Positions 16,138 through 24,328 of a DNA stretch of 64,000 nt are shown here, one piece after another (the stretch's first letter is position 1; every line of letters starts with the position of its first letter). Under the pieces are notes generated by a model. It was given only the letters and a program-made list of their open reading frames with translations, was not told the origin of the DNA and ran no database searches. Location: NCBI GenBank assembly GCA_030537135.1, contig JAUNOP010000001.1, positions 1 to 64,000 on the forward strand, read 5' to 3'. Both the position numbers and the translations under genes were made by a program. Source of the DNA: Eubacteriales bacterium (GTDB taxonomy: Bacteria > Bacillota > Clostridia > Lachnospirales > Lachnospiraceae).

Positions 16138-17475
16138 ATGAAAATATTGTTTATATCCCTGGGCTGTGACAAGAACCTGGTAGATTCAGAAGAAATGCTG
16201 GGACTGCTTGCCCGGGCAGGCCACCAGATGGTGGAGGATGAGACAGAGGCAGAAGTGGTGGTAATCAATACCTGCTGTTTTATCAATGACGCCAAGGAGG
16301 AGAGTGTCAACACCATTCTCGAAATGGCAGAATATAAGAAAAAGGGAACTCTGAAAGCACTTCTTGTTACGGGATGTCTGGCTCAGAGGTATCAGAGAGA
16401 AATTTTAGAAGAAATTCCAGAGGTGGACGCAGTTTTGGGCACCTCCTCATATGGGGACATTGTGAATGCCATCAACGAGGCAATATCTGGCGTGCGCTAT
16501 GAGAAATATCGGAGCATAGATGAACCTTTGGAGAATATAGAGGGGCGTCTCCTCACAACAGGCGGACACTATGGGTATCTGAAAATCGCAGAGGGCTGTG
16601 ACAAGCACTGCACCTACTGCATTATTCCGAGACTTCGAGGGAAATACCGAAGCGTTCCCATGGAGCGCCTTTTATCTCAGGCAGAGAAGCTTGCAGAGGA
16701 CGGGGTAAAGGAGCTGATACTGGTTGCCCAGGAAACGACTGTGTACGGCAGGGATCTGTACGGAGAAAAGTCGCTTCATATTCTTCTTGAAAAGCTGTGC
16801 AGAATCAAGGGAATTCGGTGGATACGAATCTTGTACTGCTATCCAGAGGAAATTTATCCAGAGCTGATTGCAGTTATGGCAAGGGAGAAGAAGATATGCC
16901 ATTATCTGGATCTTCCCATTCAGCATGCCAGCGACGAGATACTTAGGAGAATGGGAAGACGCACCACAAAGCAGGAGCTGACAGACATTATTACAGCTCT
17001 GAGGAGGGAGATACCGGATATTGTTCTCAGAACAACTTTGATTACCGGCTTTCCAGGGGAGACAGAGCAGCAGCACGAGGAGCTTCTGGAATTTGTGGAC
17101 GAGATGGAATTTGAGCGTCTCGGCGTATTTACCTATTCCCCGGAGGAGGACACTCCGGCCTTTTCCATGCCTGACCAGATCCCAGAGGAGGAAAAGGAGA
17201 GACGAAGAGGAGAAATCATGGAGCTTCAGCAGGAGATTTCCCTGGAAAAGGGAGAGGAACGCATAGGACAGGAGCTTCTGGTCTTTATTGAAGGACAGAT
17301 TTCAGGGGAAAGCGCCTATATAGGACGTACCTATGGAGATGCGCCAAAGGTAGACGGCTATATTTTTGTACAGACAGGAGAGCTTCTGATGACAGGAGAC
17401 TTTGCCAGAGTGAGGGTCACAGGAGCAGCAGAATATGATTTGATAGGAGTGTTGGCTGATGAATTTACCGAATAA
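16138..17475 (+). CDS. rimO: Ribosomal protein S12 methylthiotransferase
   Basis: RimO adds a methylthio group to an Asp of ribosomal protein S12 using two 4Fe-4S clusters. The 445-residue product shows the N-terminal MTTase domain with its three cysteines (SLGCDKNLVDSEE, NTCCFIND, VTGCLAQRY). The radical-SAM CxxxCxxC motif is in CDKHCTYCIIPR, and a C-terminal TRAM domain follows. The wording LGCDKNLVDSE is typical of RimO rather than MiaB. ATG 16138 follows GGAGGGAAAG; the longer frame upstream runs through spacer. The end overlaps pgsA by 17 bases. Confidence 0.96.
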   Translation: MKILFISLGCDKNLVDSEEMLGLLARAGHQMVEDETEAEVVVINTCCFINDAKEESVNTILEMAEYKKKGTLKALLVTGCLAQRYQREILEEIPEVDAVLGTSSYGDIVNAINEAISGVRYEKYRSIDEPLENIEGRLLTTGGHYGYLKIAEGCDKHCTYCIIPRLRGKYRSVPMERLLSQAEKLAEDGVKELILVAQETTVYGRDLYGEKSLHILLEKLCRIKGIRWIRILYCYPEEIYPELIAVMAREKKICHYLDLPIQHASDEILRRMGRRTTKQELTDIITALRREIPDIVLRTTLITGFPGETEQQHEELLEFVDEMEFERLGVFTYSPEEDTPAFSMPDQIPEEEKERRRGEIMELQQEISLEKGEERIGQELLVFIEGQISGESAYIGRTYGDAPKVDGYIFVQTGELLMTGDFARVRVTGAAEYDLIGVLADEFTE

Positions 17476-17998
17476 ATTGACTGTATTGAGAATGATTATG
17501 GTGCCGTTTTTTGTGGTGTTTATGTTGACCGGCTGGGGAGGAGAGGCTAACCGGTGGATCTGCGTGGCTATCTTTGCTGCAGCAAGCTTTACAGACTATC
17601 TGGACGGAAAGATTGCAAGAAGCCAGAACCTGGTGACAAACTTTGGAAAATTTATGGATCCTCTTGCAGACAAGCTTCTGGTATGTTCTGCATTGATCTG
17701 CTTTATAGAGCTTGACAAGCTTCCGGCGTGGGTGGTGATTATTATCATTGCAAGAGAGTTTATTATCAGCGGCTTCCGGCTTATTGCAGCAGAGAACGGA
17801 GTGGTGATTGCCGCCAATTACTGGGGAAAATTCAAGACCGTTTCACAGATGATTATGATCATTCTTTTGATTGTGAAGCTTGGAGGCGTGTTTGACATTG
17901 TAGAGCAGATTTTTATCTGGCTTTCCGTGGCGCTTACCGTGATTTCTCTGGTTACGTATATATCTGCCAACAAGCAGGTTTTATCCATGCAGGAATAG
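17459..17998 (+). CDS. pgsA: CDP-diacylglycerol-glycerol-3-phosphate 3-phosphatidyltransferase
   Basis: PgsA makes phosphatidylglycerol phosphate, the precursor of phosphatidylglycerol and cardiolipin, in the cytoplasmic membrane. The 179-residue product starts MNLPNKLTVLR and contains the CDP-alcohol phosphotransferase motif (DGKIAR ... GKFMDPLADK, with Asp residues at the expected spacing). It has about four to five hydrophobic segments. It overlaps rimO by 17 bases and precedes cinA by 19 bases, a conserved Firmicutes order. cls at 27.4 kb would use its product. Confidence 0.95.
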   Translation: MNLPNKLTVLRMIMVPFFVVFMLTGWGGEANRWICVAIFAAASFTDYLDGKIARSQNLVTNFGKFMDPLADKLLVCSALICFIELDKLPAWVVIIIIAREFIISGFRLIAAENGVVIAANYWGKFKTVSQMIMIILLIVKLGGVFDIVEQIFIWLSVALTVISLVTYISANKQVLSMQE

Positions 17999-18017
17999 GA
18001 GAAGGGAGCAGATAAAG

Positions 18018-19286
18018 ATGACAGCAGAATTTATTTCAGTGGGAACAGAAATCCTGCTTGGAAATATTGTAAATACAAACAGTGCGTTTCTTGCAGAGAA
18101 ATGTGCGCAGCTCGGTCTGTCGGTATATTATCAGACAGTTGTGGGAGATAATGAAGAGAGACTGTATGAGACCATACGGACAGCTCTTGAGCGTTCAGAT
18201 ATTGTGATTCTCACGGGAGGTCTTGGACCTACAGAGGATGATCTCACAAAGGAGGTAACTGCCCGGGTATTTGGCTGGGAGCTTTTAGAGGATGCGCACA
18301 GCAGAGAGCGAATTCAGGCATATATGGAGCAGTATCAGAAAAACCGGCCTGACAGAAAGATTACTGCTAATAACTGGAAGCAGGCTCTGGTTCCCAGGGG
18401 AGCCATTGTTCTGGATAATGACAATGGGACAGCTCCTGGACTTATTCTGGAAAAAGGGGAAAAGAGAGCGATTCTTCTGCCAGGGCCTCCGAATGAGATG
18501 CAGCCTATGTTTATGAACCAGGTATATCCATATCTTCGCGCCCTTCAGCCGGAAATCATTTATTCACAGATGGTGAAAATCTGCGGCATCGGCGAAAGCC
18601 AGGTGGCAGAGGAGATTGCGGATCTTATTGAGAAGCAGACAAACCCAACCATCGCGCCCTATGCAAAGACAGGAGAGGTACACCTTCGCATCACGGCAAA
18701 GGGAGAGAGTGAAAAGGAATGCCGCAAGCTGGTAAAGCCGGTTGTGCGGGAGCTGAAGGAGCGCTTTGGAAAAAATATTTTTGCAACAGACGAGTCCAAA
18801 ACCCTGGAAGAGGCTGTGGTGGATATGCTGCGCGACCAGAAGCTCACCCTCTCTCTTGCAGAATCCTGTACAGGAGGCGCTGTAAGCTCCAGAATTGTGA
18901 GCGTTCCCGGCGCGTCGGAGGTGTTTATCCATGGCTTTGTTACATACAGCAATAAGGCAAAGAGGACGAGTCTTGGAGTAAAGAAGGTCCTTCTTAAAAT
19001 CGAAGGCCCGGTGTCCGCCAAATGCGCAAAGGAAATGGCAAAGGGCGGCTGCAAAGCAGCAGGCTCTGATATCTGCCTGTCAGTTACCGGACTTGCAGGA
19101 CCAGGAGGCGGAACCGATAAGCTTCCTGTTGGGACCGTGTTTATGGGCTGCTGCTATAATGGGAAGACAGTGGTAAATGAATATCATTTTACAGGAAACA
19201 GAGAAAAAATCCGCCAGCAGGCAACTGCCCATGCATTGGCTTTTTTGAGGGAATGCATCATGGAAGGGGTTCGCAAGCAAGAATAG
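18018..19286 (+). CDS. cinA: CinA-family protein with C-terminal nicotinamide-nucleotide amidase domain
   Basis: The 422-residue product has the N-terminal molybdopterin-binding-like domain (SVGTEILLG, LTGGLGPTEDD) and a C-terminal PncC-type domain with SLAESCTGGAVSSRI and VTGLAGPGGG. Such proteins hydrolyse NMN or ADP-ribose in NAD recycling and were first named for competence induction. Length is full. The GAGAAGGGAG site precedes ATG 18018. In many Firmicutes cinA is followed by recA, but here a strong hairpin and convergent genes end the operon. Confidence 0.94.
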   Translation: MTAEFISVGTEILLGNIVNTNSAFLAEKCAQLGLSVYYQTVVGDNEERLYETIRTALERSDIVILTGGLGPTEDDLTKEVTARVFGWELLEDAHSRERIQAYMEQYQKNRPDRKITANNWKQALVPRGAIVLDNDNGTAPGLILEKGEKRAILLPGPPNEMQPMFMNQVYPYLRALQPEIIYSQMVKICGIGESQVAEEIADLIEKQTNPTIAPYAKTGEVHLRITAKGESEKECRKLVKPVVRELKERFGKNIFATDESKTLEEAVVDMLRDQKLTLSLAESCTGGAVSSRIVSVPGASEVFIHGFVTYSNKAKRTSLGVKKVLLKIEGPVSAKCAKEMAKGGCKAAGSDICLSVTGLAGPGGGTDKLPVGTVFMGCCYNGKTVVNEYHFTGNREKIRQQATAHALAFLRECIMEGVRKQE

Positions 19287-19289
19287 AAG

Positions 19290-19328
19290 AAAGGGCAGAG
19301 AGGAAAATGCAGCTCCTCTCTGCCCTTT
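19290..19328. terminator. Bidirectional terminator between cinA and the small-protein pair
   Basis: A perfect 15-bp stem (19290-19304 and 19314-19328, AAAGGGCAGAGAGGA type) with a 9-base loop, just after the cinA stop and 21 bases from the end of the convergent gene. Confidence 0.75.
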
Positions 19329-19349
19329 GCTGAAAAGCTCCAAGCCGTA

Positions 19350-19628
19350 CTATTTCATCATTTTCATGAGCTGAATCATTCTATCCAGCTTGGCTGTGTA
19401 GGCAGGGGATTTTCCGGCCTTCAGCACTTCGATGATGGTGTTTATTTCCGCATCATTAAAATTCAAACCATTTTTTCTTCCGCTTGAGGCAGCTGCCATA
19501 AGGAAGGGAAGAAGCTCAGAGGGGCTTTTTCCTCTCCCCTGTTCAGCCATGTGCTGAAGCATATCCAGCTTGGCTTTATCCATATTTTGAAGCTTTGGAT
19601 TTGTTTTCCAGTCTTGATTCTGCTGCAT
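19350..19628 (-). CDS. Small conserved-looking protein of unknown function
   Basis: 92 residues, starting MQQNQDWKTNPKLQN, with amphipathic helices and a Met-rich C-terminus (RMIQLMKMMK). No signal peptide or membrane segment. I do not recognise the family. It follows the next listed minus-strand gene by 13 bases, and both have Leu/Met-rich helical tails (KLDRMIQLM and KIDGLLQMMTMVQML), so they could form a heteromeric pair. A clear GGAGG-like site (AGGAGGCATT) precedes the start, which supports it as a real gene. Confidence 0.7.
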   Translation of the reverse strand: MQQNQDWKTNPKLQNMDKAKLDMLQHMAEQGRGKSPSELLPFLMAAASSGRKNGLNFNDAEINTIIEVLKAGKSPAYTAKLDRMIQLMKMMK

Positions 19629-19641
19629 AATGCCTCCTGTT

Positions 19642-19992
19642 CTATGATTCTCTGGATTCTGGTTCGTTCATTATCTGAAGCATCTGTACCATTGTCATCA
19701 TTTGAAGCAGTCCGTCTATTTTATTCCCTGTAGGTCCGTCTGTATATTTACGGATTTCCTGAAGAAAGGAGAGGGGAGAAATGGGTTCTCCGGGATCTGC
19801 GCAAATGCGCATATTCTCCTGAGAGGAGGGAAACAGGGACAGAGTGTTGGACAATTCCATAAACTTGGTATATACGGAAAGCGCTCTCTGGCCAGAGGGC
19901 GGAAGATAGGGAAGAGAAGCCTTGAGAATCTGGTTCTGCTCCGTAGTAACCATGCGGTCAAAGGCTGTCTGTGGGGGAAAGTTAGGTTCCAT
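19642..19992 (-). CDS. Small protein of unknown function, partner of the preceding entry
   Basis: 116 residues starting MEPNFPPQTAFDRMV. It is helical and soluble, and ends in a Met/Leu-rich helix then NEPESRES. The family is not recognised. It is the first gene of a two-gene minus-strand unit that ends at the bidirectional hairpin at 19290-19328. It is transcribed divergently from the 60-residue protein at 20164. The two may act together. Nothing in the sequence indicates a process. Confidence 0.68.
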   Translation of the reverse strand: MEPNFPPQTAFDRMVTTEQNQILKASLPYLPPSGQRALSVYTKFMELSNTLSLFPSSQENMRICADPGEPISPLSFLQEIRKYTDGPTGNKIDGLLQMMTMVQMLQIMNEPESRES

Positions 19993-20060
19993 GACAACAC
20001 CTGAAATCTGTTTTCAGAAATAGTATATGCACAAGAGTGGGAATCCATTCCTTTGAACAC

Positions 20061-20089
20061 TTGCCCGGACAGGCTGCAGAGCATATACT
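20061..20089 (+). promoter_or_regulatory. Putative promoter for the 60-residue protein gene
   Basis: TTGCCC (20061-20066), 17 bases, TATACT (20084-20089), 75 bases before the ATG at 20164. The -35 is weak. Confidence 0.45.
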
Positions 20090-20163
20090 GTAGATAGCTA
20101 TTTTTGTTCCCTGCAAGGCGTCATAAAGGCAGGAACAGTAAGAAGAGCTGCAGGAAAGGAAGA

Positions 20164-20346
20164 ATGGATATGGACAGAAAAGCATCTAAAAATGAAAAGC
20201 TGATTTCAGAGGGAAATGCCTTTTATGAAATAGACTTGGACTGTATGGAGAGAAAGAGAAGAGAGCAGAAGGAAATGGAAAGAAAAAAAGCCGGAAGATA
20301 TCCAGGAGAGACAAAGCGCTTTTATAAGGGAGCAAGAAACAACTGA
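20164..20346 (+). CDS. Small, highly charged protein of unknown function
   Basis: 60 residues, about half charged, with a Lys/Arg/Glu helix (MERKRREQKEMERKK) and a basic end. The ribosome site AGGAAAGGAAG precedes ATG 20164, and a promoter-like pair lies upstream. It ends 8 bases before a GC-rich hairpin shared with the convergent Cys-rich gene. The family is not recognised. It could bind nucleic acid or a protein partner, but nothing specific is visible. Confidence 0.6.
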   Translation: MDMDRKASKNEKLISEGNAFYEIDLDCMERKRREQKEMERKKAGRYPGETKRFYKGARNN

Positions 20347-20354
20347 ACATGCAA

Positions 20355-20382
20355 AACCGCCCCGGCCGGGGCCGAGGCGGTT
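20355..20382. terminator. GC-rich hairpin between convergent genes
   Basis: AACCGCC / GGCGGTT (20355-20361 and 20376-20382) with an inner CGGCC / GGCCG pair. The T-run (TTTT) is on the minus strand, so it mainly serves the Cys-rich gene. Confidence 0.7.
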
Positions 20383-20401
20383 AAAAGAGAAAACAGATGC
20401 T

Positions 20402-20707
20402 TTAGCAGCCGCAGCCACAGCCGTTGCCGCAGCCATTACCGCACAGCAGAAGAATGAGGATGATAATCCAGCAGCTGTCATTTCCACAGCCATTGCAGCT
20501 ATTGCCGCAGCCGTTTCCACAGCCGTTGCCATTACCGCAGAAGAACAGAAGAATGATGATCCAGAGGATGCAGCTGCAGGAGCTGTTTCCGAAACCGCCG
20601 AAGTTTCCTAAACCAGAAAAGCAGCCGTTTGCGCATCCGCAGTTGTTGTCGCAGCTCGTTCTTTCTTCACATCCACATCCACAATTTGTAGCAGCTAAGT
20701 CACTCAT
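20402..20707 (-). CDS. Cys/Gly/Asn-rich protein (chorion-like high-cysteine type)
   Basis: 101 residues, with about 21 Cys, arranged as CGNGCGNGCG-type runs around two hydrophobic stretches (SCSCILWIIILLFFCG and SCWIIILILLLCG). The start at 20707 (MSDLAATNCGCG) follows GGAGG by 9 bases; a longer frame from 20731 lacks a site. Similar Clostridia proteins have been named after insect chorion high-cysteine proteins, which reflects composition only. The two hydrophobic units look like a duplicated module. Possible roles are membrane insertion, metal binding or a spore-coat-like structure. None is shown by the sequence. Confidence 0.72.
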   Translation of the reverse strand: MSDLAATNCGCGCEERTSCDNNCGCANGCFSGLGNFGGFGNSSCSCILWIIILLFFCGNGNGCGNGCGNSCNGCGNDSCWIIILILLLCGNGCGNGCGCGC

Positions 20708-20864
20708 GTTTTGAGTCCTCCAAATTTTCATTACACTCCATCATATGAAGCTGGGCTTTGGATGGTGAATGATTTTTTTTAGTTTACTGTACATCGCGAA
20801 TCGTATTGCTGTGGGGAACAGTAACAAATCATGTATATTCCCTGGCAAGTTTATTATCAAAGTA

Positions 20865-20893
20865 TTGACAGAAATCCCAAAATTAGATATAAT
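20865..20893 (+). promoter_or_regulatory. Promoter of the SleB-type hydrolase gene
   Basis: Full consensus TTGACA (20865-20870), 17 bases, TATAAT (20888-20893), about 70 bases before the ATG. Confidence 0.8.
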
Positions 20894-20962
20894 TAATTCG
20901 TAATTTTGTAATAAAGTTGTAAAAAAATATGTTCGGCTAAAAAGAACAAAAACGGAGACGGT

Positions 20963-22357
20963 ATGAAAATGAGGGAAAAAGAAAAAACAAGCTGGATGCC
21001 GCTTTTTATGGTGCTGGCGGCAGTTTTTCTGCTGTGCTGTCCTGTAAGGGTGCAGGCCGCAAAGGCAGGATTTTACACTGAGAATGGAAAGACCTATTAT
21101 TTGAAGGCCAATGGGAAAAGACACACAGGTTTTCTCACGATAAGTGGAAAGACCTACTATTTTGACCCGAAGACCACGTATATGCTCAAGGGGTGGCAGT
21201 ATGACAGCAATGGCAGGATTATCAGAGGCTTTCATTCTAAAACCGGAGTTATGTTCACAGGGTTTGTGAAGAACAGTCAGGGAAAATATCGCTATTTCCG
21301 GGTAAAGGATGGTCGAATGGTGACTGGCTATGTCTATTCAGGAGATAAGCTGCGCTATTTTAACAAGAAAACAGGCTATATGTTTACCGGGTGGGGAAAG
21401 GACTCCTCTGGAATCCGATATTTCAGCGTAAAGACAGGAGTAATGTATACCAAAGCTGCTAAATCAGGAAATAAAACCTGGTATTTTAATCCTGTAAGAC
21501 CAAGTAAGGGTGTGGGAAGCTATGGGGTAATGTATACAGGACTACATAAAATTGGGAGTTACTATTATTATTTCAGACCGGCTACCACCATCAGTCAGGT
21601 AAAGAAGGGCGGAGGAAGCATGTATACAGAAGGCCTGCTCACGATTGGAGGAAATACTTACTATTTCCAGAGTAATGGCCGTGCCAAGACAGGCTGGATG
21701 AGTATTGGAGGTAAATCGCATTACTTTAATACAAAGGGGGTCATGTGCAAGAACACAACTAAAATTATTGGTGGATATAGTTATCAGTTTGATGCGAACG
21801 GGGTAGCTACGAGACTAAGCTATATCGTAGAAAATGATTATGTAAAGACGCTTGAGAACGGTATCACCTATTATTTATATAAGGATTATTTAACGATTCC
21901 GGGAATTGCAGATAATACTATAGATGATGAGACAATTCTTGCAGCTATGGCAGACTCTGAGGCAGGAAATCAGGGCTATTATGGAATGCTGGGCGTTTGT
22001 ATGACTATTTTGAACCGAACAGAGAATTCTGCTTTCCCATCGGATATGCGACAGGTGCTTTTTCAAAAGGGACAGTTTTGGCCGACTGTACAGGAGGGAG
22101 CAAATCTTTCTAAAAGATTAAATGGTAATGGATGGCAGTCTAAAAGTGTTGCAAGCAAAGCTGCGAGAATGGCGCTCCAGATTTTCAAGGACTATCAATT
22201 AAATGGAACAGCGAGGAAAATATCTGCTTATAAAACAGAAGACTTTGATTATGTATTTTTTATGACTTCTTCGGCTTTTAAACGTTCAGGTGTGAACAAA
22301 GAACTGGTCAAGTGGGAGAAGTATAAAAATCATGTATTTTTTGACAGCTGGAAATAA
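20963..22357 (+). CDS. Secreted SleB-type cell wall hydrolase with cell-wall-binding repeats
   Basis: 464 residues. A signal peptide (residues 1-32, ending VRVQAAKAG) is followed by about ten Tyr/Gly-rich cell-wall-binding repeats of the YYF.../TGW type (for example GKTYYFDPKT, TGWMSIGGKSHYF) to residue about 290. The C-terminal 150 residues are a Hydrolase_2 (SleB) domain, with the probable catalytic Glu in MADSEAGNQG and the family block LNRTENSAFPSDMRQVLFQ. SleB enzymes are lytic transglycosylases used in spore cortex or wall turnover. The repeats would bind choline-bearing or other wall glycans. The promoter is strong, and a terminator is not evident before the T-box leader. Confidence 0.9.
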   Translation: MKMREKEKTSWMPLFMVLAAVFLLCCPVRVQAAKAGFYTENGKTYYLKANGKRHTGFLTISGKTYYFDPKTTYMLKGWQYDSNGRIIRGFHSKTGVMFTGFVKNSQGKYRYFRVKDGRMVTGYVYSGDKLRYFNKKTGYMFTGWGKDSSGIRYFSVKTGVMYTKAAKSGNKTWYFNPVRPSKGVGSYGVMYTGLHKIGSYYYYFRPATTISQVKKGGGSMYTEGLLTIGGNTYYFQSNGRAKTGWMSIGGKSHYFNTKGVMCKNTTKIIGGYSYQFDANGVATRLSYIVENDYVKTLENGITYYLYKDYLTIPGIADNTIDDETILAAMADSEAGNQGYYGMLGVCMTILNRTENSAFPSDMRQVLFQKGQFWPTVQEGANLSKRLNGNGWQSKSVASKAARMALQIFKDYQLNGTARKISAYKTEDFDYVFFMTSSAFKRSGVNKELVKWEKYKNHVFFDSWK

Positions 22358-22373
22358 GGACTCAAAAAAAGCC

Positions 22374-22402
22374 TTGACAAACGATTTTTTCCTATGTATA
22401 CT
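22374..22402 (+). promoter_or_regulatory. tyrS T-box promoter
   Basis: TTGACA (22374-22379), 17 bases, TATACT (22397-22402), immediately ahead of the T-box leader. Confidence 0.8.
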
Positions 22403-22409
22403 CAATAGC

Positions 22410-22727
22410 AGAAAAACCGCGAGTCTGTAAGACTCGTGGCGATAAGACAAAGGCTGGGAAGGGAAAGAGTAGCAGAGTGAAAGCAGACAGAGAGCAGCCG
22501 GCTGGTGAGAGGCGCCTGTGGAAGCTGTGTGAATACATCCCGGAGCTTCGCACCAAACCTTCTGGCAGAGACACAGGAGCAGTAGGCTGCGGCGGAGTGG
22601 CAACCGTTAACATGCCTGGGTGATGAAATCGTCACTTTCAGAGACAGGGAATGCGAGTTCTCTGTGAATTTAGGTGGTAACACGGGACCCGGTTCTCGTC
22701 CTAAGCGGACAGGAACCGGGATTTTTT
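22410..22727 (+). promoter_or_regulatory. T-box riboswitch, tyrosine-responsive
   Basis: T-box leaders sense uncharged tRNA and antiterminate aminoacyl-tRNA synthetase genes. This leader has a Stem I region with the AGAGTAGCAG loop-like element, and a specifier candidate TAC (22534-22536, Tyr) in GAATACATC. The T-box core (AGGTGGTAACACGG, 22672-22686) is a recognisable variant of the family consensus. The terminator is an 8-bp stem, CCCGGTTC / GAACCGGG (22688-22695 and 22713-22720), followed by ATTTTTT. The downstream gene is tyrS, in agreement with the Tyr specifier. The exact Stem I boundaries are estimated. Confidence 0.9.
22688..22727 (+). terminator. T-box intrinsic terminator
   Basis: CCCGGTTC / GAACCGGG stem with a 17-base loop, then a run of six T. 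It is mutually exclusive with the antiterminator that uses the T-box core. Confidence 0.88.
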
Positions 22728-22832
22728 ATGCGATAAGCCCGGAAAGTGGCTGCCATGCTTGCGACGCGAAGCTAGTCCTTTAGGGCATGAGCAGACATTT
22801 GACGGGCAACGGGCAGCAAACAGCTTTGCTGT

Positions 22833-22884
22833 GAGCTGTCCGCGGTATTGCGCGGATAGGGGAAATTGGCTTTCCCTATCCGAT
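22833..22884. repeat. Palindromic repeat R3, copy b
   Basis: 52-base relative of 3086-3137 with the stem GGATAGGGGAA / TTTCCCTATCC. It is preceded by another hairpin (CAGCAAA / TTTGCTG, about 22815-22832). It sits inside the tyrS leader, between the T-box terminator and the start codon. Confidence 0.7.
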
Positions 22885-22943
22885 TATTACAGGGAAATAG
22901 ATGCTTTGCATTTTCCTATGATTGATTTAAGGAGGAAAGAAAC

Positions 22944-24170
22944 ATGACAGTTTGGGAAGAACTGAAGGCAAGAGGCCTGATTGCACAGGTAACAGATGAG
23001 GAGGAAATCAGGGAGCTGGTGAATGCCGGGAAGGCTACGTTTTACATTGGCTTTGACCCGACCGCAGACAGTCTTCATGTAGGACACTTTATGGCTCTCT
23101 GCCTGATGAAAAGGCTTCAGATGGCAGGCAACCGTCCCATTGCCCTTATTGGAGGCGGAACCGGGTATATTGGAGACCCGTCAGGAAGATCTGATATGCG
23201 CTCTATGATGACGCCAGAGCAGATTCAGCATAATTGTGACTGCTTTAAGACGCAGATGAGCCGCTTTATTGATTTTGGAGAGGGAAAGGCTATGATGGTG
23301 AATAATGCAGACTGGCTTCTTCCTCTGAATTATATTGAGCTTCTCCGTGAGGTGGGAGCGCATTTTTCTGTAAATCGTATGCTGACAGCAGAATGCTATA
23401 AGCAGCGTATGGAAAAGGGACTGAGCTTCCTGGAATTTAACTATATGATCATGCAGAGCTATGATTTCTACATGCTGTACCAGAAATATGGCTGCCAGAT
23501 GCAGTTCGGAGGCGATGACCAGTGGAGCAATATGCTCGGAGGAACCGAGCTTATCAGAAGAAAGCTCGGCAAGGACGCCTATGCGATGACGATTACCCTT
23601 CTTTTAAATTCAGAAGGCAAGAAGATGGGCAAGACACAGTCAGGAGCTGTGTGGCTTGACCCGAATAAGACCTCTCCCTTTGATTTCTATCAGTATTGGA
23701 GAAACGTTGGGGATGCAGATGTGATGAAGTGCATGCGCCTTCTCACCTTCCTTCCGCTGGAACAGATTGAAGAGATGGACAAGTGGGAAGGAAGTCAGCT
23801 GAATCAGGCAAAGGAAATCCTTGCATACCATCTGACCGAGCTGGTTCACGGAGAGGAAGAGGCAAAAAAGGCCCAGGAGGGTGCAAAGGCTCTGTTTGCA
23901 AGCGGGGCAAATACAGACAATATGCCCACAACAGAGCTGACTGATGAGGATTTTACAGACGGAGCAGTGGATGTGATTACGCTTCTTGTAAAGACGGGTC
24001 TTGTTCCGAGCCGTTCTGAGGGAAGACGAGCCATTGAACAGGGAGGCGTTTCCTTAGGCGGAGTGAAGGTAAGCGATGTGAAGCAGACGGTTTCCAGAGA
24101 AAGCCTTCAGGGAGAAGGAATGGTTCTTAAAAGAGGAAAGAAAAAATTCAATAAGGTTTGCGCAAAGTAA
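22944..24170 (+). CDS. tyrS: Tyrosyl-tRNA synthetase
   Basis: TyrRS charges tRNA-Tyr. The 408-residue class I enzyme has the HIGH-like HVGH (near residue 47) and the KMSKS-like KMGKT (in [13 protein letters not shown]). The tyrosine-binding residues in [15 protein letters not shown] and GGDDQWSNM are present, and a C-terminal S4-like domain carries [27 protein letters not shown] precedes the ATG. Expression is under the T-box. Downstream lies alaS, 158 bases on. Confidence 0.97.
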   Translation: MTVWEELKARGLIAQVTDEEEIRELVNAGKATFYIGFDPTADSLHVGHFMALCLMKRLQMAGNRPIALIGGGTGYIGDPSGRSDMRSMMTPEQIQHNCDCFKTQMSRFIDFGEGKAMMVNNADWLLPLNYIELLREVGAHFSVNRMLTAECYKQRMEKGLSFLEFNYMIMQSYDFYMLYQKYGCQMQFGGDDQWSNMLGGTELIRRKLGKDAYAMTITLLLNSEGKKMGKTQSGAVWLDPNKTSPFDFYQYWRNVGDADVMKCMRLLTFLPLEQIEEMDKWEGSQLNQAKEILAYHLTELVHGEEEAKKAQEGAKALFASGANTDNMPTTELTDEDFTDGAVDVITLLVKTGLVPSRSEGRRAIEQGGVSLGGVKVSDVKQTVSRESLQGEGMVLKRGKKKFNKVCAK

Positions 24171-24328
24171 AAGATTGTGATATGATGAAAAACAGTCAGG
24201 CCATCTGGGACAGGCAGTGCTTGCAGTCTGGCGCCTTAAAATGGAGCCGGGAGATGACCGGATGGCTGTCAACGGAAGCAGGGATTTCCCTGATTTTGTT
24301 AAATTGTTTTGCTTAGGAGGAAAAAACC

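Noticed and set aside
20424-20714. A Pro/Gln/Leu-rich frame opposite the Cys-rich gene
   Set aside because: It is low-complexity from the reverse of CGNG repeats and lacks a ribosome site, while the minus strand has GGAGG and a matching terminator.
22286-22683. Several short minus-strand frames in the tyrS leader
   Set aside because: They lie in the T-box, whose elements explain the sequence.
24171-24328. A second T-box ahead of alaS
   Set aside because: No T-box core or specifier was found; only a short CAGGGA/TCCCTG hairpin is present.
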